A stretch of 64,000 nt of DNA from JANLTP01 sp031363055 (GTDB lineage Bacteria > Pseudomonadota > Gammaproteobacteria > Burkholderiales > Burkholderiaceae_E): the NCBI GenBank assembly GCA_031363055.1, contig JANLTP010000188.1, positions 30,193 to 94,192 of the forward strand. The letters run 5' to 3'. Numbering within the stretch: position 1 is the first letter of the stretch; each line of letters opens with the position of its first letter. The position numbers were made by a program, and so were the translations under genes. This document shows positions 18,244 to 28,253 of this stretch, piece after piece. The notes beneath the pieces are model-generated. The model was not told the origin of the DNA and did not search any database. It saw only the letters and a list, made by a program, of their open reading frames with translations.

Positions 18244-19739
18244 GGGCTACTCGCAATAGGGCGGATGTCCTCCAGGGCGAGTGACTGACCATTCTCCTCA
18301 AGCCAGAAACGCCGCATCAGCGCTGCCAATACCTCGCTTCGATAAGTCGCACTGGCCCGCAGATCTGAAATCGGATTGAACTCGGTCATGAGACTTTGCG
18401 CCGCCCGCTCCAGGCTTGCTTGTGTCCAGCGCTGGCCGATCAAGACCTGCTCGGTCACAAGGGCGCGAACCGGCGTGGCGGCAACGCCACCGACGCCAAT
18501 GCGTGTGGCCACAATGGTGCCGTCGGCGTCGACCTCGATGCTGATCGCCAGACAGACGGCCGAAATGTCGTCTTCGAAGCGCTTCGATACCTTGTAAGCG
18601 CGCAGCCGAGCACCACTGCCGCGAGGAATCAAAATCGCGCCAAGAATTTCATCGGCCTGCAACGCAGTCCGGCGAAAGCCCAGGAAAAAATCTTCGATCG
18701 GCATTTCCCGTACCGCTCGGACGCTGTGCAATCGCAAGGTTGCGCCCATCGCAATCAACAGCGGCATCGAGTCGCCGATCGGCGAACCATTGGCTATGTT
18801 CCCGCCCAAGGTAGCTGAATTGCGTACCGTCAGTCCGGCGAATCTTGAAGTAAACGTCCGCAGTTGTGGCCAGTCGCGACAGAGGGCTTCGAACGCCTCA
18901 GTCAGGCGTGCAGTGGCGCCGATGGTCAGTTGCGCTCGCTTGACTTCGATTTTTTGCAGGCTCTTGACCGCACCAAGATCGATGGTTTCCTCGAAACGTC
19001 GATGTTGTTTGTTGATCCAGAGGCCAACATCCGTAGCGCCTGCAAACATTTGTGCCTGCGGATATTTAGCGCGCAGCTTGAGCATACCGTTCAAGCTGCG
19101 CGGCCGGAACGGGCGCAGCGCGGCGCGGCTCTTCAGCGCGGCCAGCAACGCGTCGCGCCCGGCCTGGTCAATCAGACCGGAATGGGTCGTCGGCTGCGGA
19201 GCCTGCGCACTCAGCGAAAGCGCCGCATTGACAATCGGGGCGTAGCCCGTGCAACGACACAAATTTCCCGAGATCGCCTCGAGCACGGCCTCGCGATTCA
19301 TCGGCTGTGCGGGCGGCTTGGACAAGCGCGACGTTTCGTACAGCGCGACCAGCGACATGACAAAGCCTGGCGTACAAAAGCCACATTGCGAGCCATGAAA
19401 TTTAACCATCGCGGCTTGCACAGGATGCAATAGTCCTTGTGAATCGACCAGATCCTCAACCGTCCACAACGCACAGCCATCGATCGAACTCAATGGCTTG
19501 ATGCAGGCGTTGACCGCTCGCAGGCGCAACTCATTCGTGTCGGGTGTCAGCTCACCAATGAGCACCGCGCATGCACCACAATCGCCCTGCGCACAACCCT
19601 CTTTGGTGCCTTGGCACCCAAGGCCGGCCGGCTTGGCCGCGCGGATATGATCTAACAGGGTGCGATTCGGATCGACCGACGCGAGTTCGGTCCATTGGCC
19701 ATGCCGCAGAAACCTCAGCGGATAGTTCGATGCTTGCAT
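18240..19739 (-). CDS. xdhA: Xanthine dehydrogenase small subunit XdhA (2Fe-2S and FAD)
   Basis: Small subunit that passes electrons from the Mo site through two [2Fe-2S] clusters to FAD. In the 499-residue product the plant-ferredoxin-type cluster ligands lie in CQGTKEGCAQGDCGAC, the second cluster in CGFCTPGF and NLCRCTGY, and the FAD domain shows AGATDVGLW and LGGNIANGSPIGDS. I chose ATG 19739; a TTG at 19757 is also in frame. It is the first gene of the minus-strand operon xdhA-xdhB-xdhC-gckA and is divergent from the purine transporter, so the two operons probably share control. Confidence 0.92.
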   Translation of the reverse strand: MQASNYPLRFLRHGQWTELASVDPNRTLLDHIRAAKPAGLGCQGTKEGCAQGDCGACAVLIGELTPDTNELRLRAVNACIKPLSSIDGCALWTVEDLVDSQGLLHPVQAAMVKFHGSQCGFCTPGFVMSLVALYETSRLSKPPAQPMNREAVLEAISGNLCRCTGYAPIVNAALSLSAQAPQPTTHSGLIDQAGRDALLAALKSRAALRPFRPRSLNGMLKLRAKYPQAQMFAGATDVGLWINKQHRRFEETIDLGAVKSLQKIEVKRAQLTIGATARLTEAFEALCRDWPQLRTFTSRFAGLTVRNSATLGGNIANGSPIGDSMPLLIAMGATLRLHSVRAVREMPIEDFFLGFRRTALQADEILGAILIPRGSGARLRAYKVSKRFEDDISAVCLAISIEVDADGTIVATRIGVGGVAATPVRALVTEQVLIGQRWTQASLERAAQSLMTEFNPISDLRASATYRSEVLAALMRRFWLEENGQSLALEDIRPIASSP

Positions 19740-19825
19740 GGAATACTTTGTGCTCAACTTCGGCTACAGTAACGGCGAGAAGAATATAGAGAATCATTTA
19801 AATATACGCGAAAACGCGCGTGATC
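19740..19825. promoter_or_regulatory. Divergent promoter region between xdhA and the purine ABC transporter
   Basis: This 86-bp gap must hold both promoters. It is AT-rich in the middle (AATATAGAGAATCATTTAAATATA) with several TATA-like boxes, and contains a short inverted repeat CGCG-AAAA-CGCG at about 19808-19819. No -35/-10 pair is clear enough to name. A shared purine-responsive regulator is plausible, but its gene is not in the window. Confidence 0.4.
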
Positions 19826-21423
<1,598 letters not shown>

Positions 21424-21427
<4 letters not shown>

Positions 21428-22494
21428 TTCGATTCGAAGCCCGTGCGGCGCCCTCGCAAATCATGACCTTCGCCTCGCCAGTCATGGCGCTGGGCATAAC
21501 GATTCTGGTGGCCTGTGTGCTGTTTGTGGCGCTGGGCAAGGATCCGGTTCGGGGACTGGCGATTTTTCTGCTCGAGCCCTTGAATGGCGCGCGCTCTTTG
21601 ACTGAACTCGGCTTGAAAGCGACGCCATTGATCCTTTGCTCGGTCGGACTGTCGCTGTGTTATCGCGCCAACGTCTGGAACATCGGCGCCGAAGGTCAGT
21701 TTCTGTTGGGGGCCATCAGTGCGGGCGGCCTCGCCATGTACTGCAGCAACCAGAAAATTCTGCCGGGACCTTGGGGCTTTCTACCGCTGGCGATCATGGC
21801 CGGTGCCCTCGGTGGCATGTTCTGGAGTGCGTTGGTGGCGTTGTTGCGCGATCGCTTCAACGCCAGCGAGATTCTGGTCAGTCTCATGCTGGTCTACGTC
21901 GCCAACCTGTTGCTGTCGTATCTGGTCTTCGGACCGTGGAAAGACCCCAAGGGCTTCAACTTTCCGCAGACCATCAGCTTCGACGCCAGTACCGCCATTC
22001 CGCGCATGATTCCGCCGTACCGCATGCACTGGGGACTGGTCGTGGCGCTGGTGATCGCCGGCCTGATGTGGGTATTTCTGTTTCGCAACTTCAAGGGCTA
22101 TCAATTGCAGGTCGGTGGTCTGGCGCCGGCGGCGGCGCGTTATGCCGGATTCTCGGCACGACAATCACTCTGGATGGCGCTGTTGATCTCGGGCGGCCTG
22201 GCGGGTATTGCGGGCGCCTTTGAAGCCGTCGGGCCGATGGGCCAACTGACACCTTACGCCTCCACCGGTTACGGATTCACGGCCATCATTGTTGCGTTCG
22301 TCGGCCGCTTGAATCCGATTGGCTGCGTACTGGCCAGCGTATTGCTCAGCATGTTTCTGATTGGAGGCGAGCTCGCCCAGTCGCGCATCGGTTTACCCTC
22401 GGCACTCGCCAGCGTGTTCCAGGGCGTGCTGTTGTTCGCCTTGCTCGGCTGCGATACGCTGATCAACAATCGACTGCGATGGGGTCGACAATGA
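21424..22494 (+). CDS. ABC transporter permease, BMP-type nucleoside/purine importer (subunit 1)
   Basis: The 356-residue inner-membrane protein belongs to the BPD_transp_2 (branched-chain/ribose type) permeases. It has about ten membrane segments and the landmarks LCYRANVWNIGAEGQFLLG, LNPIGCVLASVLLS and IIVAFVGRLNPIG. ATG 21424 overlaps the ATPase stop and the end overlaps the next start, both as ATGA. It pairs with the next gene to form the heterodimeric channel for a purine or nucleoside; the substrate is inferred from the adjacent purine genes. Confidence 0.9.
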
Positions 22495-23408
22495 ACGAAA
22501 TGGCGTTGTTGATTGCGGCCATGCTCAGTGCCGGTACACCGCTGGCGCTGGCCGGTCTGGGTCTGCTCATCAACGAGAAAGTCGGCGTCCTGAATCTGGG
22601 TGCCGAAGGCATGATGCTGGTGGCAGCGGTGGCCGGTTTTGCCACCGCGTTTCACACCGGCAACGAGTGGCTGGGCTTTGGTGCGGGTGCCCTGGCCGGC
22701 GCCAGTACGGCCGCGTTGTTAGGCTGGATGCTGATCTGGCTGAACACCAATCAGTATGCAAGTGGTCTGGCGGTGAGCCTGTTCGGTGCCGGCTTTTCGG
22801 CCTTTGTCGGCATCGCCTATGTCGGCAAGAAGCTCGGCGATCGTATGCTGTACGATATTCCGATATTGGCTGACTTGCCGTTTCTGGGCACGGCGCTGTT
22901 CAGGCAACATCCGATGGTCTACCTGACGATCATTCTGGCGCTCGCGATGGCGTGGTACTTTCAGAATACCCGTACCGGCCTCGTCCTGCGCTCGGTCGGC
23001 GAGTCGCCCGAATCGGCGCATGCGCTCGGGTTTTCGGTGCGCTGGATCCGCTTCTGGAGCATGGTCGCCGGCGGCGCCTTGTGCGGGGTGTCGGGCGCTT
23101 ATCTTTCGGTGATTTATGCGCCGCTCTGGGTCGAGGGCATGGTCGCGGGTCGCGGCTGGATTGCGCTGGCGCTGACCGTGTTCGCCACCTGGCGGCCGGC
23201 ACGAGTCTTGCTCGGTGCCTACCTGTTTGGCGGAGTTACCATGTTGCAACTGCATCTGCAGGGCAGTGGCGTTCAGATACCGAGTGCATTCATGAGTATG
23301 CTGCCGTACTTGGCGACCATTTTGGTGCTGGTGCTGATTTCGCGGAATCCGGCCTGGATCCGGCTCAATATGCCGGCCTCGCTGGGCAAGCCGTTTTCAC
23401 CGGGATGA
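22491..23408 (+). CDS. ABC transporter permease, BMP-type nucleoside/purine importer (subunit 2)
   Basis: The 305-residue partner permease has the family block LLINEKVGVLNLGAEGMMLV, then YFQNTRTGLVLRSVGESPESA, which is the coupling-helix-like loop, and ends in LVLISRNPAW. The start is ATG 22491, overlapping the preceding stop. It is followed by 141 bp before the binding protein, so the lipoprotein may be translated at a higher level from its own ribosome binding site and perhaps its own promoter. Confidence 0.9.
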   Translation: MNEMALLIAAMLSAGTPLALAGLGLLINEKVGVLNLGAEGMMLVAAVAGFATAFHTGNEWLGFGAGALAGASTAALLGWMLIWLNTNQYASGLAVSLFGAGFSAFVGIAYVGKKLGDRMLYDIPILADLPFLGTALFRQHPMVYLTIILALAMAWYFQNTRTGLVLRSVGESPESAHALGFSVRWIRFWSMVAGGALCGVSGAYLSVIYAPLWVEGMVAGRGWIALALTVFATWRPARVLLGAYLFGGVTMLQLHLQGSGVQIPSAFMSMLPYLATILVLVLISRNPAWIRLNMPASLGKPFSPG

Positions 23409-23549
23409 AATTTGCATCGTGGCAATACCGCCAGGCGAACGGCTGCAGGAAGCCGATCTGCTGAGATAATGTGTGCCGTGGGCTCTGACCCGATTGACTT
23501 GGAACTTTTTTGAACCACTTTGAACTACTAAAACAAGAGGAATTGTGTG

Positions 23550-24722
23550 ATGGCTGAATTCAACAAGAGAACCCTGCTCAAGATGGCTGCCGCCGGCGCA
23601 TTGCTAGCAGGCGCAGTACTGAGCGGATGCGGAAAAAAAGAAGAAGCCAAGCCGGCTGCGGCACCTGCGACCGCCCCAGCAGCGGCGCCCGCCGCCAGCG
23701 CGCCGGCCAAGGTTGAGACGCTGAAGGCAGCCTACATTTATGTCGGCCCCGTCGGCGATGCCGGTTGGACGTTCGCCCATGACAACGGTCGCAAGGCAGC
23801 AGACGCAAAATTCGGTGAGAAAGTGAAGTCGACCTTCGTCGAGAAAGTGCCGGAGGGCCCGGATGCCGAACGCGTCATTCGCGATCTGGTGGCGCAAGGC
23901 AACAAGCTCATTTTTGCGACCTCGTTCGGTTATGGCGACGCCATGGAAAAGGTCGCCAAGGATCATCCGGAGGTGAAATTCGAACATGCGACCGGCTTCA
24001 AGACCGCACCGAATCTGCGCGTCTATGAGGGCCTGTTTTACGAAGATGCTTACATGGCTGGCGTCATCGCCGGCAAGATGAGCAAAACCGGCACCCTCGG
24101 TTTTATCGGCTCGTTTCCGATTCCTGAAGTGCTCCGAAACATCAATGCCTACACTCTGGGCGCGCAGAGCGTCAATCCGGCCATCAAGACCAAATTGGTC
24201 TGGGTAAATACCTGGTTCGATCCGCCGAAAGAGGGCGAGGCGGCGCAGTCGTTGATCAACCAGGGGGCAGACGTGCTGCTGCAGAACACCGACTCGACGG
24301 CCGTGCTGCAAGTTGCTGAAAAGAATGGCAAGTATGCCTTCGGCTGGGACAGCGACATGAGCGCATTCGCACCGAAAGCGCATCTGGCGTCGGCCGTGTT
24401 GAACTGGGGTGTGTACTACGAGAAGGCTTACACCGAGGCCCTGGACGGCACCTGGAAAACGGGATCCACCAAGTGGGGCACGAAGGAATCCATGAATGAT
24501 CTGGTCAAGATCAACGAGATCGTACCGGCTGACACCAAGGCCAAGATCGACGAGATCAAGACGGCGTTGAAGGCTGGCAACTTTGCGGTGTTCAAGGGTC
24601 CGCTGATGGATAACGCCGGCAAGGAAGTGCTGGCCAAGGACGCCGTTGGCGACGACAAGTTCAAGAGCGAAATGAACTATCTGATCAAGGGCGTCGAAGG
24701 CAATATTCCGTCTGCCAAGTAA
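23550..24722 (+). CDS. BMP family ABC transporter substrate-binding lipoprotein
   Basis: The 390-residue protein is a basic membrane protein (PnrA/Med) family receptor for purines or nucleosides. The N-terminus shows a lipoprotein signal (KRTLLKMAAAGALLAG, lipobox LSGC), followed by an Ala/Pro/Lys-rich tether and the BMP fold with YVGPVGDAGWTF, ATSFGYGDAMEKVA, GVIAGKMSKTGTLGFIG and FGWDSDMSAFAPK. ATG 23550 follows AAGAGG; a GTG one codon earlier also exists. The last codons and the stop are duplicated 21 bp downstream. The position between the transporter genes and purine deaminases supports a purine ligand. Confidence 0.92.
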   Translation: MAEFNKRTLLKMAAAGALLAGAVLSGCGKKEEAKPAAAPATAPAAAPAASAPAKVETLKAAYIYVGPVGDAGWTFAHDNGRKAADAKFGEKVKSTFVEKVPEGPDAERVIRDLVAQGNKLIFATSFGYGDAMEKVAKDHPEVKFEHATGFKTAPNLRVYEGLFYEDAYMAGVIAGKMSKTGTLGFIGSFPIPEVLRNINAYTLGAQSVNPAIKTKLVWVNTWFDPPKEGEAAQSLINQGADVLLQNTDSTAVLQVAEKNGKYAFGWDSDMSAFAPKAHLASAVLNWGVYYEKAYTEALDGTWKTGSTKWGTKESMNDLVKINEIVPADTKAKIDEIKTALKAGNFAVFKGPLMDNAGKEVLAKDAVGDDKFKSEMNYLIKGVEGNIPSAK

Positions 24723-24751
24723 GTTGTCTCGTCGTCCAAGTAAGTTGTCTC
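24715..24751 (+). repeat. Direct 16-bp duplication spanning the BMP stop codon
   Basis: CCAAGTAAGTTGTCTC occurs at 24715-24730 and again, identically, at 24736-24751 (period 21). The first copy contains the TAA stop of the BMP gene. The second copy lies just before the TTG start of the Rieske gene. Confidence 0.9.
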
Positions 24752-24761
24752 AGTCATTCAA

Positions 24762-25802
24762 TTGATCGAACGCGAGCTCTGGCATCCGGTCGCCACCGTT
24801 GATTCGGTGGCCGATCGGCCCAGCGCGGTTCAGTTGCTGCAGCAGGACCTGGTGTTATGGCGCGACGGTATCGGCCATGTCCACGCCTGGATCGATCAAT
24901 GTCCGCATCGCGGCTCGCGCCTGTCCATGGGCCGGGTCGTCGGCGCGGTGCTCGAGTGTCCGTATCATGGCTGGCAATTCGATGCGAATGCGCAGCTCAT
25001 CAACGTGCCTGCCTTGCCGGAGTTCACGCCGCCCGCCGCGCATAGGGTGCGCGCCTTTGACGTTTGTGAGCAATACGGGCTGATCTGGGTGCGCCTGCAA
25101 GCGGCTGCCGACAGGGCTAGTGTCGACGTCACCGTCGATCCGACTAGTCTTGCAGCCCAGCGAGCCGAGCCACCGTTGTTCGCAGCCGAGTCGGAATTGC
25201 GCTTGCGCAAGGTCAGCGTCGGCCCCTACGACGTCGCGACCAGCGCGCCACGCATCGTCGAGAACTTTCTCGATCTCGCTCATTTCGGATTTGTGCACGA
25301 ACACTGGCTCGGCGCGCGTGCGGAACCGGCGATCGCCGACTATCAGATTGAATCGACTGCAAGCGGATTTGTGGCCCGCGGCTGCCGCGCTTGGCAACCG
25401 CAATCGAGTATTCACGCCCAATCCGGCGCCATGGTTGAATACAGGTACGAAGTCAACGCGCCGTTTACGGCCATCCTGACCAAGATTCCCGATCAGGGCA
25501 GTGTCGCCATCAGTGAGTTCCGTGAATCGATCGCGCTATTTGTCTGCCCGGTTGAACCGGAGCAGAGCCGCATCTGGTTTCGTCTGGCCATGAATGATTT
25601 TGTCTCGCCCGATTCTGAGCTCGCTTCGTTTCAGGATACGATCTTCAATCAGGACAAACCGATTCTCGAGTCACAACGACCGAAATGCTTGCCCCTGGAT
25701 CCGGGCGCCGAGCTGCATAGCGCGGCCGATAAATCGAGCGCCGCCTATCGGCGCCTGTTGCGCCAATGGGGCATACGATTTGGAGTCACGAACCATGACT
25801 GA
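24762..25802 (+). CDS. Rieske [2Fe-2S] non-haem iron oxygenase, alpha-subunit type
   Basis: The 346-residue protein has an N-terminal Rieske cluster site (CPHRGSRLS then CPYHGWQFD, residues about 48 and 66) and a C-terminal catalytic domain with the mononuclear iron motif D-x2-H-x4-H in LDLAHFGFVHEHW (about 169-178), so it should be a complete oxygenase. No reductase or ferredoxin gene is adjacent. Its place between the purine receptor and adenine deaminase, with an 8-bp overlap into the latter, suggests a purine or N-methylpurine substrate. Rieske enzymes NdmA/NdmB do remove N-methyl groups from methylxanthines, but the match here is by context only. The start is TTG 24762; no ATG is available upstream. 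Confidence 0.85.
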   Translation: MIERELWHPVATVDSVADRPSAVQLLQQDLVLWRDGIGHVHAWIDQCPHRGSRLSMGRVVGAVLECPYHGWQFDANAQLINVPALPEFTPPAAHRVRAFDVCEQYGLIWVRLQAAADRASVDVTVDPTSLAAQRAEPPLFAAESELRLRKVSVGPYDVATSAPRIVENFLDLAHFGFVHEHWLGARAEPAIADYQIESTASGFVARGCRAWQPQSSIHAQSGAMVEYRYEVNAPFTAILTKIPDQGSVAISEFRESIALFVCPVEPEQSRIWFRLAMNDFVSPDSELASFQDTIFNQDKPILESQRPKCLPLDPGAELHSAADKSSAAYRRLLRQWGIRFGVTNHD

Positions 25803-26850
25803 AACAACACCTGAATTGCACGCCTTGCTGGCCAGCATGCCGAAGGCCGAGTTGCACATGCACATTGAAGGATCGCTCGAGCCGGAGTTGATCTTTCGGC
25901 TGGCCGAACGCAATCGGCTAACACTGCCGTATGCCGATGTTCAAACGCTGCGAGATGCTTATGCGTTCACGAACCTGCAGAGCTTTCTAGACATTTACTA
26001 CGCCGGCGCCAGCGTACTGCTGACCGAAGCAGATTTTTACGACATGGCGATGGCCTATTTCGCCCGCGCACAGGCCGATAACGTCATTCACGCCGAAATC
26101 ATGTTCGATCCGCAGACCCACACAGATCGCGGGGTATCGTTTGCTACCGTCATCAATGGCCTGTCGCGGGCGTGTCAGGACGCGCGCTCGCTGTTCGGCA
26201 TCAGCGCCCAATTGATCATGAGTTTCCTGCGGCACCTCAGTGAGGCGCAGGCATTCGAGACGCTCGAGCAGGCGTTGCCCTTTCGAGAGAAAATTCTTGC
26301 GATCGGCCTTGATTCAAGCGAGCTTGGTCATCCACCTGAAAAATTCGAGCGCGTCTATGCGCGTTGTCGACAACTGGGCTTTCGCTTGACGGCACATGCC
26401 GGTGAGGAAGGACCACCAGAATATATCCGGGCGGCGCTCGATGTCTTGAAGGTCGAGCGGATCGACCACGGTGTGCAGTGTATGCGCGACGCCAATCTGC
26501 TGAAAGTCCTGGCCGAGCGCCGGATCGCGTTGACGGTGTGTCCCTTGTCCAATTTGAAGCTCAAGGTCTTCCCGAGTCTGGCCGATCACAACCTGGCTCG
26601 GCTCTTGCAGCTTGGCCTGAATGTCTGCGTGAACTCGGATGATCCCGCTTATTTTGGCGGCTACATCAACCAGAACTATGTCCAGACCTTTGATGCATTG
26701 GGTCTGGACGCCGATGCCGCGTATGCGCTGGCCCGCAACAGTTTCGAGGCCAGCTTTGCCTCGACCAGCGAGCGATCGCAGTTCGTGCAACGGCTCGATC
26801 AGCATTTCGAACAAAATCTCGGACCAGGCTTCCGGCAAAACCTTGTGTAG
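25795..26850 (+). CDS. Adenine deaminase (adenosine deaminase family)
   Basis: A zinc hydrolase of 351 residues: ELHMHIEGSLEPE (metal H-x-H), LTAHAGEEGPPEYI (metal H and catalytic E), ERIDHGVQC and VNSDDPAYFGGY. The stretch GEEGPPEYI, the motif VCPLSNLKL and PQTHTDRG resemble the bacterial adenine deaminases in this family more than true adenosine deaminases, so I favour conversion of adenine to hypoxanthine; adenosine remains possible. ATG 25795 lies 8 bases inside the Rieske gene end. Hypoxanthine made here would feed XdhAB encoded by the divergent operon. Confidence 0.88.
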   Translation: MTETTPELHALLASMPKAELHMHIEGSLEPELIFRLAERNRLTLPYADVQTLRDAYAFTNLQSFLDIYYAGASVLLTEADFYDMAMAYFARAQADNVIHAEIMFDPQTHTDRGVSFATVINGLSRACQDARSLFGISAQLIMSFLRHLSEAQAFETLEQALPFREKILAIGLDSSELGHPPEKFERVYARCRQLGFRLTAHAGEEGPPEYIRAALDVLKVERIDHGVQCMRDANLLKVLAERRIALTVCPLSNLKLKVFPSLADHNLARLLQLGLNVCVNSDDPAYFGGYINQNYVQTFDALGLDADAAYALARNSFEASFASTSERSQFVQRLDQHFEQNLGPGFRQNLV

Positions 26851-26912
26851 AACATGGACCCTAAATTCAGTACGACCGACAGTCTGAACGTCAGCCTGAA
26901 ACTCGGTTCGCC

Positions 26913-28193
26913 GTGAGCGCCGACCTCCGCTCTGTGAAGGCCGTTCGCGCGGCCATCCTGAGCTTCGATCATGACGATGAATTGCACCGTATTGACGATG
27001 GCCTGCTGGTCGTCGAGGACGGTCTGATTCGGGCCATCGGCGAGTACTCGGCACTGTTCCCGACCTACGCGACGGTGCCGCTGACCGACTGCCGAGGGCT
27101 GACCTTGGCGCCCGGTTTTGTCGATACGCATATTCACTATCCTCAAACCGACGTGGTCGGATCGCCGGCCGCAGGTCTTTTGCCCTGGCTCTCGAAGTAC
27201 ACGTTTCCGCATGAAGCGCGTTTTGACGACCCGATCTATGCAGCCGAGGTGGCGACCTTTTTTCTCGACGAATTATTGCGCAATGGCGTGACCACGGCGA
27301 TGACCTATTGCAGTTCACATCCGCAATCGGTTGACGCGCTTCTCAAACAAGCGGCGGCGCGCAAGATGCGTCTGGTGGCCGGTAAATGCCTGATGGACTC
27401 AAACAGTCCGGACGCGGTGCGCGATCAGACCGAGCAAAGTTTGCTGGATTCGGAAGCACTGATTCAACGCTGGCACGGCCGCGACCGACTCGGCTACGCG
27501 CTGACCCCTCGTTTTGCGGCCAGTTGCTCGGCCCGGCAAATGCGCGGTGCCGCCGAATTGGCACGCGCTTACCCGGGCACCTGGATTCAGACTCATGTCG
27601 CCGAGAATCACGAGGAAATCGCCTGGGTCGCACAACTGTTCCCGGCGGCCAGAAGTTACCTGGGCGTCTATGAGGAACTCGGCCTGCTGCGCCCGCGCAG
27701 TGTTTATGGCCACTGCATTTATCTCGATCAAGACGATCGTGCCGCGCTGCGGGCCAACGACGCGGCAGCGGCTGTCTGCCCGACCTCCAATTTGTTCCTG
27801 GGCAGTGGGCTGTTCGACTTTGCGGCGGCCGATGCGGCTGGCTTTGCTTACGGTCTTGCCAGTGACATTGGCGGTGGCACCTCATTCTCGCCGTTTCACA
27901 CCATGTTGGCGGCCTATCAGGTGGCGCGCTTGCGCGGCGTCAGCTTGAGCCCGCAGCAGCTCTGGTTTCGCCATACCCTGGGGGCGGCGCGTGCCATGGA
28001 TCTCGACCGTTACGTCGGCAATCTGGCGGTCGGTTTGGAGGCCGATGCAATTTTGATCGATGATCGCTCGACCCCGCTGCTGGCACGCCGAAGTGCCGCC
28101 GCCAACTCGCTCGCCGAATGGCTTTTTGCGCTGGTGGTGTTGGGCGACGACCGCGCTATCGGGAATTACATGATTTCCGGGACCTTGGGTTAG
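26913..28193 (+). CDS. guaD: Guanine deaminase
   Basis: Converts guanine to xanthine. The 426-residue amidohydrolase has the metal motif FVDTHIHYPQTDVVGSP, then FPHEARF, QTHVAENHEEI, VYGHCIYLD and SDIGGGTSFSP, all in the positions expected for GuaD, and ends with the DRYVGNLAVGLEADAILID block of this family. GTG 26913 is the likely start, 62 bases after the adenine deaminase. It completes the set that channels adenine and guanine into xanthine for the dehydrogenase next door. Confidence 0.92.
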   Translation: MSADLRSVKAVRAAILSFDHDDELHRIDDGLLVVEDGLIRAIGEYSALFPTYATVPLTDCRGLTLAPGFVDTHIHYPQTDVVGSPAAGLLPWLSKYTFPHEARFDDPIYAAEVATFFLDELLRNGVTTAMTYCSSHPQSVDALLKQAAARKMRLVAGKCLMDSNSPDAVRDQTEQSLLDSEALIQRWHGRDRLGYALTPRFAASCSARQMRGAAELARAYPGTWIQTHVAENHEEIAWVAQLFPAARSYLGVYEELGLLRPRSVYGHCIYLDQDDRAALRANDAAAAVCPTSNLFLGSGLFDFAAADAAGFAYGLASDIGGGTSFSPFHTMLAAYQVARLRGVSLSPQQLWFRHTLGAARAMDLDRYVGNLAVGLEADAILIDDRSTPLLARRSAAANSLAEWLFALVVLGDDRAIGNYMISGTLG

Positions 28194-28253
28194 CATTGCG
28201 GGCAGGCAATAAGTAACAAGTCACACGAGACAACCGCAACCTGAGGACAGACC

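Noticed and set aside
22491..24722. Riboswitch (purine type) ahead of the purine transporter or BMP gene
   Set aside because: I looked in 23409-23549 and 19740-19825 for the conserved purine aptamer core and did not see it.
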